Below are positions 1 through 7,907 of a DNA stretch of 64,000 bases, piece by piece. How positions within the stretch are numbered: position 1 is the stretch's first letter; every line of letters begins with the position of its first letter. The stretch spans positions 62,001-126,000 of the forward strand of contig JANWJS010000004.1 of NCBI GenBank assembly GCA_025451845.1, given 5' to 3'. This stretch comes from Steroidobacteraceae bacterium. GTDB taxonomy: Bacteria; Pseudomonadota; Gammaproteobacteria; Steroidobacterales; Steroidobacteraceae. Made by a program: the position numbers and the translations under genes. A model generated the notes under the pieces. The model made no database searches. It worked only from the letters and a program-made list of their open reading frames with translations, and was not told the DNA's origin.

Positions 1-108
1 TCGAACGAAGAGCGCGGCAACCTCATCGAGCTGTTGGAGCGAGTCCATGCCAACCTGGCCTCGCTCCCGCCCGTTGCCGCCGCCAAATCCCAGAGGTCCT
101 TGCGATGA
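1..108 (+). CDS. C-terminal tail of a probable MarR-family regulator (partial)
   Basis: Only the last 35 codons are in the window, read in frame 1 to a TGA at 106-108. The peptide contains ERGNLIELLERVHANL, an amphipathic helix like the C-terminal dimerisation helix of MarR regulators. The stop overlaps the emrA start as ATGA, so the two are probably translationally coupled. MarR proteins often sit directly upstream of emrA-emrB pumps and repress them until a drug binds. The DNA-binding domain lies outside the window, so the family call rests on this short helix and on context. Confidence 0.5.
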   Translation, partial: SNEERGNLIELLERVHANLASLPPVAAAKSQRSLR

Positions 109-1250
109 ACGCGAACACCGCACGCGGCGGGGAGCCCGTCCGGGAATCGCCTCGCGGTGATATGCCGGCGCCGCTGCGACCGGAAGCAGGCAAGCCGGCG
201 CGACGGGTCAGATCGCGCCGCGAGCGGCTGCGCCTACCGCTGATGTGGAGTGTGCCGCTGCTCATGGTGGCGGGCGGTCTGTACGTGTACTTGACGGGCG
301 GCCGCTATCAATCCACCGAGGACGCCTATCTGCGCGCCGCCGAGGTAGCGATCAGCGGCAACGTGTCGGGCAGAGTCAGCGAGGTCGACGTCCACGACAA
401 CCAGCCGGTGCGCCGCGGCCAGATCCTGTTTCGGTTGGACGACCGACCGTTCCGGATCGCCGTCGAGGCCGCGCGCGCGCGCCTGCAGGGCGCGCGGCTG
501 CAAGTCGAGTCCCTGAAGGCGCAATATCGGCAACGCGTCGCCGACCTGCGCTCCGCGCAAAGCGCGCTCGACTATGCCGAGCGCGAGTACCGCCGCGAGT
601 CGCGGCTCCTCGCAAGCGGCATCGCATCCCAATCGCAGGTGGACAAGGCGCTGCTGGCCCGCAGTGAAGGGCAGCAGAGCGTCGCGGCTGCGAGGCAGCA
701 GATCACCGCGGCGCTCGCGCAGCTCGGCGGCCAGCCCGATATTGCGGTGAATGGCCACCCCCTGGTGGAGCAGGCGCAGGCGGCTCTCGATCGGGCTCTG
801 CTGGATCTCTCTTATACGACCGTGAGCGCGCCTTCCGGCGGCATCGTGACCGGCGTCGAGCATCTGCAGGCCGGCAGCTACCTGCCGGCCGCCACTCCCG
901 CATTCGTGCTGGTCTCCACGCACGATGTCTGGGTGGAAGCGGACTTCAAGGAAGACCAGCTTGCGCACGTGCGCCCCGGGAATTTGGCAACGGTGAAGAT
1001 CGACGCTTACCCCGGCCGGACGTTCCAGGCGGTGGTGGCCAGCATCACGCCCGGCACCGGCTCCCAGTTCTCCGTGCTGCCGCCGGAGAACGCCACCGGT
1101 AATTGGGTGAAGGTCGTGCAGCGGCTCGACGTTCGGCTGGACCTCGAAGGGAGTCTGCCGGCAGTGCGCTCGGGGTTGAGCGCGAGCGTCACGGTCGACA
1201 CCCACAGACTGCTGGCTCGCAGCGCCGGAGCGGGCGGCGTCGGAACTTGA
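105..1250 (+). CDS. emrA: EmrA/HlyD-type periplasmic adaptor subunit of an MFS efflux pump
   Basis: 381 residues, usual length for EmrA. It has a basic cytoplasmic N-terminus, one membrane anchor at about 44-65, a first biotinyl-lipoyl half at about 80-113, a long coiled-coil hairpin at about 118-215 rich in Ala, Gln and Arg, then the second lipoyl half and beta-barrel (SAPSGGIV near 245; VWVEADFKEDQL near 275). EmrA links the inner membrane MFS pump to an outer membrane channel and is anchored by its N-terminal segment. The start ATG overlaps the upstream stop, and its own stop overlaps the TTG of the next gene. All three pump parts follow in order, so this should be one operon. The substrate is not predictable. 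Confidence 0.93.
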   Translation: MNANTARGGEPVRESPRGDMPAPLRPEAGKPARRVRSRRERLRLPLMWSVPLLMVAGGLYVYLTGGRYQSTEDAYLRAAEVAISGNVSGRVSEVDVHDNQPVRRGQILFRLDDRPFRIAVEAARARLQGARLQVESLKAQYRQRVADLRSAQSALDYAEREYRRESRLLASGIASQSQVDKALLARSEGQQSVAAARQQITAALAQLGGQPDIAVNGHPLVEQAQAALDRALLDLSYTTVSAPSGGIVTGVEHLQAGSYLPAATPAFVLVSTHDVWVEADFKEDQLAHVRPGNLATVKIDAYPGRTFQAVVASITPGTGSQFSVLPPENATGNWVKVVQRLDVRLDLEGSLPAVRSGLSASVTVDTHRLLARSAGAGGVGT

Positions 1251-2749
1251 GCCAGGCGCGGCATCGCGGGCTCATCACCGCCTCCGTCACGCTCGCCACC
1301 GTGCTGCAGGCGGTGGACACGACGATCGCCAACGTGGCACTGCCGCACATTGGCGGCAACCTCTCGGCATCGCTCGAGCAGATGGACTGGGTGCTGACCT
1401 CCTACATCGTGGCGGCGGCGATCATGACGCCGCTGTCCGGTTGGCTCGCCGGGCGCTTCGGGCGCAAGCGGGTGTTGGTCCTGTCCGTGGTCGGTTTCAC
1501 GGTCAGTTCCATGCTCTGCGGCATGGCGCAGTCGATCGATCAGATCGTGTTCTTTCGCGTGCTGCAGGGCCTCTGCGGCGCCGGTCTCGTGCCGCTGTCG
1601 CAGGCCGTGCTGCTCGACATCAATCCGCCCGAGCGCCATGGGCGCGCGATGGCGCTCTGGGGCCAGGGTGTGGTGCTCGGTCCGATGCTCGCCCCCGTGC
1701 TCGGCGGCTGGCTCACCGACAACTACAGCTGGCGCTGGGTGTTCTACATCAATGTGCCGTTCGGCATCCTCTCGGCCATGGGCCTCATGGCCTATGTGCG
1801 CGAGTCGGACACCCGCAGCACGCGCTTTGACTTTCTCGGCTTCGGCGCGCTCAGCCTCGCGGTCGGCGCGCTGCAGATCCTCCTCGATCGCGGCGAGCTC
1901 AAGGACTGGTTCGGCTCGCCGGAGATCTGGATCGAAACAGGCGTCGCCATCGGCGCCCTTTACGTCTTCATCGTGCATACGCTCACCGCACGGGAGCCGT
2001 TCATCAGCCTGCGCCTGTTCAAGGACACCAATTTCGCGATGGGAAACCTCCTGGTGTTCGTCGTGGGCGTGGTGCTCTTCGCCACGCTAGCGCTGCTACC
2101 GCCGCTGCTCCAGGACCTCATGGGCTATCCGGTGCTGACCTCAGGTCTAGCCATGGCGCCGCGCGGCTTTGGCAGCTTCATCTCGATGTATGTCGCCGGC
2201 AGGCTCATCGGCCGCGTCGATGTACGTCTCCTCATGGGCGTCGGCATCGCGGTAACGGCGGCATCGCTCGAGATGATGTGCGGCTATTCCACGCTGATGC
2301 CGCAGGCCCTGGTCTGGTCGACCACCTTTCTCCAGGGGCTCGGCACCGGGCTCACTTACGTCACGCTCACCACCGTAGCGTTCGCGACTCTCGGGGTACA
2401 ATACCGCTCCGAGGGTACGTCGATGTTCAACCTGCTTCGCAATGTGGGTAGCAGCATCGGCATTGCCGCAACTGGAGCGCTCCTGACGAGCAACACACAA
2501 GTCATGCACGAGCGTCTCGCGGCCCACATCATTCCCTGGGGCGGACAGATCCAGCTTCCGGCGCCTTTCAGCTTCACTGCGCCGGCGGGCCTCGCCGCGC
2601 TGAATGCTGCCGTGACCCGGCAGGCACAGATGATCGCGTACAACGACGATTTCAAGCTGATGTTCGTGCTGACGCTGGCGTTGATCCCCCTGGTCTTGCT
2701 GCTGCGGCCGGCACGCGCGCGTGCGCAGGAATCTGTGGTGGTGGAGTGA
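1247..2749 (+). CDS. emrB: DHA2 (EmrB/QacA) family MFS multidrug transporter
   Basis: I place the start at TTG 1247, overlapping the emrA stop. This gives 500 residues, the normal EmrB size with about 14 membrane segments; the open frame upstream to 1103 lies inside emrA and has no transporter character. Visible MFS signatures: the motif A region GWLAGRFGRKR after TM2, RVLQGLCGAG in TM4, and a motif C-like GVVLGPMLAPVLGG in TM5. TM1 has DTTIANVALPHIGGNL, typical of DHA2 proton antiporters. It acts with the adaptor upstream and the outer membrane factor downstream as a tripartite exporter of lipophilic compounds. Confidence 0.93.
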   Translation: MSQARHRGLITASVTLATVLQAVDTTIANVALPHIGGNLSASLEQMDWVLTSYIVAAAIMTPLSGWLAGRFGRKRVLVLSVVGFTVSSMLCGMAQSIDQIVFFRVLQGLCGAGLVPLSQAVLLDINPPERHGRAMALWGQGVVLGPMLAPVLGGWLTDNYSWRWVFYINVPFGILSAMGLMAYVRESDTRSTRFDFLGFGALSLAVGALQILLDRGELKDWFGSPEIWIETGVAIGALYVFIVHTLTAREPFISLRLFKDTNFAMGNLLVFVVGVVLFATLALLPPLLQDLMGYPVLTSGLAMAPRGFGSFISMYVAGRLIGRVDVRLLMGVGIAVTAASLEMMCGYSTLMPQALVWSTTFLQGLGTGLTYVTLTTVAFATLGVQYRSEGTSMFNLLRNVGSSIGIAATGALLTSNTQVMHERLAAHIIPWGGQIQLPAPFSFTAPAGLAALNAAVTRQAQMIAYNDDFKLMFVLTLALIPLVLLLRPARARAQESVVVE

Positions 2750-2753
2750 GACC

Positions 2754-4241
2754 GTGACCTTGAAACTGAAGAGCAGGCGAATGGCGCCGGCCGCATCCGC
2801 CTTGGCCGTGGCGGTGCTGGTCTGCGGCTGCACCGTAGGACCCAACTTCCACCGTCCGGCCGCGCCGGCAACGCCCGCCTACCGGTCCGCGCGGCAACCG
2901 AATCCCATCGGCACGGCTGCCGCGGCCGCCGAGCGGCGCGCACCTCACCCCGGTGCCTATGCGCAGAAGATCCTGCTCGGGGCGCCTTCTGCGCCGCAGT
3001 GGTGGTCGCTCTTCAACTCCCGGCAGCTCGACGAGCTGATGCGGCGCGCCATCGCCGACAATCGCGGCCTCGCCGCCGCGAAGGCCACGTTGGCGCAGGC
3101 GCGGGAACTGGTAACGGCGCAGACGGGGCAGCTCTATCCGCAGGTCGGACTGCAGGCCGGTACGGGACGGCAGAAGTACGGAGCGGAATTCCTCGGCACG
3201 TTCGCCGTCGCGCCCTTCACTTACGAGGCGGTGGGCGCGAGTGTGCATTACGCGCTCGACTACGATGGCGCCATCGCTCGCTCCATAGAGGAGCAGAGGG
3301 CGCTCGAGCAGTACGAGCAGAGCGAGTTGGATGCCGCGCAGTTGACGCTGACGGGAGACGTGGCATCGGAGGCCGTCATCATTGCGGCGACAGGCGGAGA
3401 GATCAAAGCGGTCGCGGAGCTGCTCTCCGAGGATCGCAACAATGCGAATCTCGTGCGCACCGCATTCGCCAACGGCTCCGTGTCGAAGCTGGACGTGTTG
3501 ATCGCGCAAAGCCAGCTTGCGAGCGATCAGACGCTGCTGCCGCCGCTCTATCAGCAGCTAGCGATGGCACGGCATGCGCTCGCGGTCCTGCTCGGCCATC
3601 CGCCCGCCGACTGGGCGCAGCCGGATCTCGAGCTCACCGATGTCCGCCTGCCGCGAGCGCTTCCTGTGAGCGTTCCCTCCCGGCTGGTCCGCAGCCGCCC
3701 CGACATCCTGGCGGCGGAGGCGCAGCTTCACGCCGCGACCGCCGCGGTTGGCGTCGCGACGGCGAACCTCTATCCGCAGATCGCATTGACTGCGACGCTC
3801 GGGCAACAGGCGTTGCGGCCGGCAAAGCTCTTCGACACCTCTTCGGCGGCCTGGTCGCTGATCGCCGCCTTGACACAGCCGCTCTTCGATGGCGGAACGC
3901 TCCGCGCCGAGCGGCGGGCGTCCCTCGATGCGCTACAGGCAAGCGCCGCGCGCTATCAGCAGGTGGTGCTCGATTCCTTCGGTCAGGTTGCCGATCTCCT
4001 CGATGCTCTGGATCACGATGCGCAGCTCGTGGCGGCCGAGGCAAGCGCGCGGGATACCTCACAGGCTAGCCTGGAGCTCGCACGGCAGAGCTATCAGGCG
4101 GGCAACTCGGGCATTCTCCAGGTTCTCGACGCCCAGCGGCTGCGTCAGCGGGCCGAGCTCGGGTTTCTCGAGGCGCAATCGCGCCAATACCTGGACACCA
4201 TCCAACTGCTGCTTGCAGTGGGCGGCGGCCCCCTCGCCTGA
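2754..4241 (+). CDS. NodT/OprM-type outer membrane efflux lipoprotein
   Basis: The GTG at 2754 follows a GGAGTGAG-like Shine-Dalgarno that overlaps the emrB stop and gives 495 residues. A short signal sequence ends in VLVCGC followed by TVGPNF, the hallmark of lipidated RND/MFS outer membrane factors. Two repeated TolC-like halves follow, with ALAVLLGHPP near the middle and RSRPDILAAEAQLHAATAAV opening the second half. The protein forms a trimeric channel-tunnel. It completes the emrAB pump and might also serve the RND pump at 8963-13178, which has no outer membrane partner of its own; that sharing is inference. Confidence 0.92.
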   Translation: MTLKLKSRRMAPAASALAVAVLVCGCTVGPNFHRPAAPATPAYRSARQPNPIGTAAAAAERRAPHPGAYAQKILLGAPSAPQWWSLFNSRQLDELMRRAIADNRGLAAAKATLAQARELVTAQTGQLYPQVGLQAGTGRQKYGAEFLGTFAVAPFTYEAVGASVHYALDYDGAIARSIEEQRALEQYEQSELDAAQLTLTGDVASEAVIIAATGGEIKAVAELLSEDRNNANLVRTAFANGSVSKLDVLIAQSQLASDQTLLPPLYQQLAMARHALAVLLGHPPADWAQPDLELTDVRLPRALPVSVPSRLVRSRPDILAAEAQLHAATAAVGVATANLYPQIALTATLGQQALRPAKLFDTSSAAWSLIAALTQPLFDGGTLRAERRASLDALQASAARYQQVVLDSFGQVADLLDALDHDAQLVAAEASARDTSQASLELARQSYQAGNSGILQVLDAQRLRQRAELGFLEAQSRQYLDTIQLLLAVGGGPLA

Positions 4242-4265
4242 CGGGCGCAGCAGGGCTCTCGGATA

Positions 4266-4535
4266 TCACAGCCGGCCGCTGCGCCGGTTCTTGTCGATGA
4301 TGCCGATGATCAGGATCACGAAGGCGATGAGGCGGATCGCGTAGGCGTGTACCTGCCGCGCCTCGTCCACCGGATGGTCGATTACCGCCAGCACCGTCCA
4401 GTTGACCGTCAGGCCCAGGAAGGCGAGTGCGAAGAAGCCGAACAGCCGCTCCCGGGTGGCGCGCCAGTAGCGCAGGAAGAAGAGCGCCGCGACCACACTC
4501 GCCATCGCCAGTACCCCCCAGGCAAATATTCTCAT
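4266..4535 (-). CDS. DUF5985-like small membrane protein (second copy)
   Basis: 89 residues from the ATG at 4535; the open frame extends further upstream, but that part is out-of-frame sequence of the neighbouring gene. Three hydrophobic segments are visible (about 4-20, 32-50 and 66-82), with a conserved-looking centre LTVNWTVLAVIDHP that parallels LAINNVVLCIDLV in the next gene. The two proteins therefore look like tandem paralogues. DUF5985 has no known biochemical role. It lies 10 bp after its paralogue and probably shares its transcript. Confidence 0.75.
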   Translation of the reverse strand: MRIFAWGVLAMASVVAALFFLRYWRATRERLFGFFALAFLGLTVNWTVLAVIDHPVDEARQVHAYAIRLIAFVILIIGIIDKNRRSGRL

Positions 4536-4545
4536 GTTGGCGTGC

Positions 4546-4806
4546 CTAGCGGGTTTCCCAGACGAGTCCGAACAGGAGCAGCAGCATGGCCGCCAGCGCG
4601 ACGCCGGTGCGATACCAGAAAAGATCCGGCAGTGAGGGCAGGATGACGAGGTCGATGCACAACACGACGTTGTTGATCGCGAGGAGGAGGAAGGCGAGAC
4701 TGGACCAGAAAAGGAGGCGCGTGCGATTGGCGCGATAGCCGCGGTAGAGCAGGATCGCACAGAGAATGCTGGTCAGTGCGCACAGAATGTAAACCGCTTC
4801 AGCCAC
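4546..4806 (-). CDS. DUF5985-like small membrane protein (first copy)
   Basis: 86 residues with three predicted helices: about 3-20, 30-52 and 66-82. Motifs visible are YILCALTS at the start, RANRTRLLFWSSLAF, and NNVVLCIDLVILP. It overlaps the end of the upstream regulator-like gene by 8 bp, which points to translational coupling. The family is known as small integral membrane proteins of unknown function, often found as adjacent pairs. No catalytic or metal-binding residues are obvious. Confidence 0.75.
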   Translation of the reverse strand: MAEAVYILCALTSILCAILLYRGYRANRTRLLFWSSLAFLLLAINNVVLCIDLVILPSLPDLFWYRTGVALAAMLLLLFGLVWETR

Positions 4807-5221
4807 GGTCGTCGTCCTTCTTTTTCAGCACGAAAGCGTCGGCGAACGTGTGCAGCGCCGCGGTGCGCACGCGTTCGATGGCATTCGCGCTCATGAGCTG
4901 GATGATGCGGATAGGTCGCTCCGCATATTCCCGTTGCAGACGCCCCGCGGCCGTATCCAGGTCGGAGCTGCCGGGCCGATAGGCGAAGCGTTCCGCGCGA
5001 TCTGCGCCGGCCACCGCCACCAGGCCCGCCGATTTGAGGCGCTCGAGCGCGGACCCGACGAGCTCCTCGCGCACGTGCAGGCGCGTGGCCAGTGCGGCGA
5101 TGGTCCACTCCTCATAACGCTCCCGCCGCAGCAGCAGGAGGACCTCGAGCTGTTCGTAGGTTTCGATGTGCTCGTGAAGCAGCGCGCGCACATCTTCGGG
5201 CAGATCGTCCATGCCCGTCAC
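4799..5221 (-). CDS. Winged-helix-like protein of unknown function, first gene of the DUF5985 operon
   Basis: 140 residues, soluble, charged. Residues about 15-85 read like a winged helix: EQLEVLLLLRR, then WTIAALATRLHVREELVGSALERLKSAGLV as a helix-turn-helix, then a short wing ending in AYRPG. The C-terminal part (about 90-135) is a helical segment with a charged KKKDDD tail. The start could also be ATG 5212. It overlaps the first DUF5985 gene by 8 bp. A role in regulating or sensing for the two membrane proteins is inference from context. It resembles no well-known regulator family closely enough to name. Confidence 0.65.
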   Translation of the reverse strand: MTGMDDLPEDVRALLHEHIETYEQLEVLLLLRRERYEEWTIAALATRLHVREELVGSALERLKSAGLVAVAGADRAERFAYRPGSSDLDTAAGRLQREYAERPIRIIQLMSANAIERVRTAALHTFADAFVLKKKDDDRG

Positions 5222-5330
5222 GGAGGCCGGGAGTGGCGTAGGGTGAGCCGGGCCGGGGTGTCCGGGCCAGGCTGGGGTGCGGCGCCGCTCATCCCGGATT
5301 AATTACCGGAAGCAGAACGCAAACGCAAGA

Positions 5331-5359
5331 GCCCGCCGCAGGTCGAGCCTGCGGCGGGC
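5331..5359 (-). terminator. Rho-independent terminator after the repeat lipoprotein
   Basis: A perfect 12-bp inverted repeat (GCCCGCCGCAGG, 5-nt loop, complementary arm) lies 33 bp past the stop of the minus-strand lipoprotein gene. Read on the minus strand it is followed by TCTTGCGTTTGCG, a moderately T-rich tail. Confidence 0.65.
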
Positions 5360-5391
5360 GGTACGAGGGAGTGACGCGGAACGAGTCGGCG

Positions 5392-6060
5392 TCAGGAAGC
5401 GCTCTTCACCACGGTGCAGTGCTGATGTGCTTTCTTCAGCTTCGTGCAAGCGGTCTTCGCGTCGGACTCCGCCATCGGCGCGGAGCGAACCTCAATGGTC
5501 TTCGACTTCCCGGTCGGCGGCACGACCACGACATCCTGCAGCTCGTTGCCGTATTTCGATTTCAGGCTCTGCGCCATCTTGTTGGCCAGCTTCTGCGAGT
5601 GGGTCGAATACAGCAGCGCCTGATAGCCCGTCAGCTTCTTCATCGCATCTTGGGCGTCAGAGGCGTGCGGCGAGTTCGGATACTTCTGCAGGAAGTCCTG
5701 GTAGCCGGCGGCAGTATTAGCCGACGTCGCGGTCTGCCACGCGGCATCCGCCTGCAGGCTGTTAACCTTGTCCTGCGCGTCGGCCGCATGCATTCCGTTC
5801 GGCTGCTGCTGCAGGTACTGCTGATAGGCGTCGAGGGTGTTGGCGCTCTGGGCCGCGGTCCATGCCTGCTCGTCATTGAGGGCGCCGATCCGGTTGCGCG
5901 CCTGCGCCACGCGCGCATCATTCGGATGCTGCTGAATGAACTGCTGATAGGCACCTACCGTGTTCGCTTGGTTGGCCTTCTGCCAGTCGGCGCTGGGATT
6001 GCTGCAGGCGGCGAGCGCGCCGGCCGTAATCACGCAGAGAACGAGAAATGACTTCTTCAC
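5392..6060 (-). CDS. Lipoprotein with three TPR-like repeats and a SPOR-like C-terminus
   Basis: Start taken at GTG 6060, 6 bp after GGAGG; the ATG at 6087 has no ribosome site. This gives 222 residues. The signal peptide ends in LAACS with the lipidated Cys at 19. Three related ~40-residue repeats follow (about 26-62, 66-102, 108-142), each with SANT..AYQ.FLQ.YPN followed by A.DAQ, like the helical pairs of BamD/YbgF-type proteins. The C-terminal ~75 residues (VVVVPPTGKSKTIEVRSAP ... CTKLKKAHQHC) look like a SPOR peptidoglycan-binding fold with two cysteines. A cell-envelope role is likely; the partner is unknown. A terminator follows. Confidence 0.8.
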   Translation of the reverse strand: MKKSFLVLCVITAGALAACSNPSADWQKANQANTVGAYQQFIQQHPNDARVAQARNRIGALNDEQAWTAAQSANTLDAYQQYLQQQPNGMHAADAQDKVNSLQADAAWQTATSANTAAGYQDFLQKYPNSPHASDAQDAMKKLTGYQALLYSTHSQKLANKMAQSLKSKYGNELQDVVVVPPTGKSKTIEVRSAPMAESDAKTACTKLKKAHQHCTVVKSAS

Positions 6061-6552
6061 CGCAAACCTCCGGGCAGACAGCAACACATGAGAAACACGT
6101 AAGTTACCGCAAATCGTGAAAATTTTGCAAGCCTTCGTCGGTCACCCGTCAGCGCACCGCCATGGAAATGGTCGCACGCGTGAGGGTCGGAAGTGCGTGC
6201 GGTAAGCGCCCAGGCCGATCAGCAGCAAGACCAGGGTCGCCGGTACCGCGTGACCGAGCGAGAAGCGCCGGCACATTCATGAGTGACCGCAGAGAATGAC
6301 AGGGTGCCAAGACCCGCGTAGAGGACTGCGATGCCGAGGAGGAGGAAGGCGGATGATACGCCGGAGAGGATCAGGTGCAGAGGGCGACTCTCACCGCGCA
6401 GGTAGCCGATGAGAGCGAGCAGGGAGAGGCTCACGGTCTCGAGGCCGGTTCAGGATGAGACCACTGCCGCTGCGCCCAAGCTATGGTGAGCAGGATCAAC
6501 GAGGCAGTCAGGTTCCGGGCGCCGCGTCGAGCCAGCTCCGGCTGTGGCTTTG
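6061..6552 (-). pseudogene. Gene-poor stretch holding a possible decayed small membrane protein gene
   Basis: About 490 bp without an intact gene. On the minus strand three fragments in different frames look like pieces of one small membrane protein: NLTASLILLTIAWAQRQW (ending near 6450), then LSLLALIGYLRGE ... HLILSGVSSAFLLLGIAVLYAG (6290-6430), then HAVPATLVLLLIGLGAYRT (6190-6260). Their order and hydrophobic pattern suggest two frameshifts, and the middle part resembles DUF2231-type proteins. Alternatively this is chance hydrophobic coding in GC-rich spacer. The first 60 bp, next to the lipoprotein start, must hold its promoter; no clear box was found. Confidence 0.3.
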
Positions 6553-7107
6553 TCAGACGTCGAAGAAGCTCGGGTCGATGGGCTTTTGGGCGAGGATCTC
6601 CTCGCGAGTCAGTCCCTGAATCTCGTGCGGAAATACCAGCCAACTCTCTGTCTGTTGCACGAAGTAGTCAGGTATCAGAGCCGTGCGGTTGCGGGAAGGC
6701 TTGTAGTAGGCCGTGGCGATGCGTACGGATCCCGGGAGGTTGCGCCGGCAGCGCCGCTCCAGCTCCTGCAATACCGCCTCGAAACTGCGACCCGAGTCGA
6801 ACATGTCGTCGATGAGGAGCAGCCGATCCTCGAAGCTCAGCCGCGAGACCAGGTAATCGATCGCATGCACGCGCACGGTGTCGCTGCGCTCCTCGATTGC
6901 CATATGCGTCGAGGTGCGGATCGCGACGTGATCCGTATGGATTCCGTGATACTCCAGCACTTCCTGCACCGTGATCCCGATGGGAGCCCCTCCCCGCCAG
7001 AGCGCCACCAGGAACGTGGGTCGAAAGCCGCTGCGCACGATCCGTACCGCGAGCTCCATCGAATCCCGCAGCAACGATTCCGCCGAGACGAACACCTTTT
7101 CGGTCAT
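6553..7107 (-). CDS. Hypoxanthine/guanine-type phosphoribosyltransferase
   Basis: 184 residues from the ATG at 7107, overlapping the upstream permease stop as ATGA. The PRPP-binding loop is seen as RLLLIDDMFDSGRSF (about 96-109), where two acidic residues precede the loop as in type I PRTases. FLVALWRGGAPIG (32-44) is the PPi loop region. Substrate is probably a purine base or related compound, but the specificity hood is not diagnostic. It is the third gene of an operon with an ABC-2 exporter, so it may have a dedicated role there rather than in general purine salvage; this is inference. The longer frame that continues to 8295 is only out-of-frame sequence. Confidence 0.85.
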   Translation of the reverse strand: MTEKVFVSAESLLRDSMELAVRIVRSGFRPTFLVALWRGGAPIGITVQEVLEYHGIHTDHVAIRTSTHMAIEERSDTVRVHAIDYLVSRLSFEDRLLLIDDMFDSGRSFEAVLQELERRCRRNLPGSVRIATAYYKPSRNRTALIPDYFVQQTESWLVFPHEIQGLTREEILAQKPIDPSFFDV

Positions 7108-7907
7108 GCGGCACTCTCCGCGCTGTAGCGCGCGAGAAGCCCCGTCCGGATGGCGTAACGGAACACCCGCGCGAAGAAATAGCCGGCCAGCAGAATGTCG
7201 AGCGCCGCGATCGCGGCGCCTACAGCCAGGCTCGCGGGCGAGAAAGGCTGGCCCGCCAGCACCGCCCGCATGCCTTCGAACACGTATGATGGCGGCAGGA
7301 GATGGCCGACGCCTTGCATCCAGCGCGGCAGCGTCGCCAACGGGTAGAAGACCCCCACGAACGGCGACAGCAGCGCAGGCAGCGGCCACACCAGCCATTC
7401 CGAGGCGGGTCCGAGGCGCAGAACGAGCGCGCTGGCGAGGATGCCCAACGCGACGCCGAACCCGAATAGTACGAGGAGGAAGGGGACGAGGAGAGCGCCG
7501 AGCGAGAAGAACGACAGGCCGAAGACCGCCGTCGCCAGCACGAGCATGACGACGAGGCCCACTGCGCTCGTGCCCACACTGGTGATCACGAGCCCGAGGA
7601 TGTATTCCGCGATCGTGAGCGGCGTCGCGAACAGATTGAGGAAATTGCGCGACCAGACATCCTCGAGGAACGCCGTGCTCACCCCCTGCATGATCCGCGT
7701 GAAGAAATCCCACAGCAGCACCGCGCCGAGCAGGCTCGGTACATAGTTGAAGCGGCCCGCGGCCATGGAGTTGAGATAGCGCGTGATGAACCCCCAGACC
7801 ACGATGTCGATGGCGACCCACGCGAACATGGGGAGCGAGCGCACCGGGCTGCCGCGGATCAGGTAGAACTGGCGCAGCAGGATGGCCGCGACCGGCTTGA
7901 GCCTCAT
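7104..7907 (-). CDS. ABC-2 type exporter permease
   Basis: 267 residues with six hydrophobic segments, the ABC-2 membrane fold. RQFYLIRGSPVRSLPMFAW opens the first helix after a short amphipathic segment. Both ends overlap neighbours by ATGA: its start lies inside the ATPase stop, its stop inside the phosphoribosyltransferase start. This should be a homodimeric permease energised by the preceding ATPase. The NodJ/drug-export type is nearest by appearance. The substrate is unknown. Confidence 0.88.
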   Translation of the reverse strand: MRLKPVAAILLRQFYLIRGSPVRSLPMFAWVAIDIVVWGFITRYLNSMAAGRFNYVPSLLGAVLLWDFFTRIMQGVSTAFLEDVWSRNFLNLFATPLTIAEYILGLVITSVGTSAVGLVVMLVLATAVFGLSFFSLGALLVPFLLVLFGFGVALGILASALVLRLGPASEWLVWPLPALLSPFVGVFYPLATLPRWMQGVGHLLPPSYVFEGMRAVLAGQPFSPASLAVGAAIAALDILLAGYFFARVFRYAIRTGLLARYSAESAA

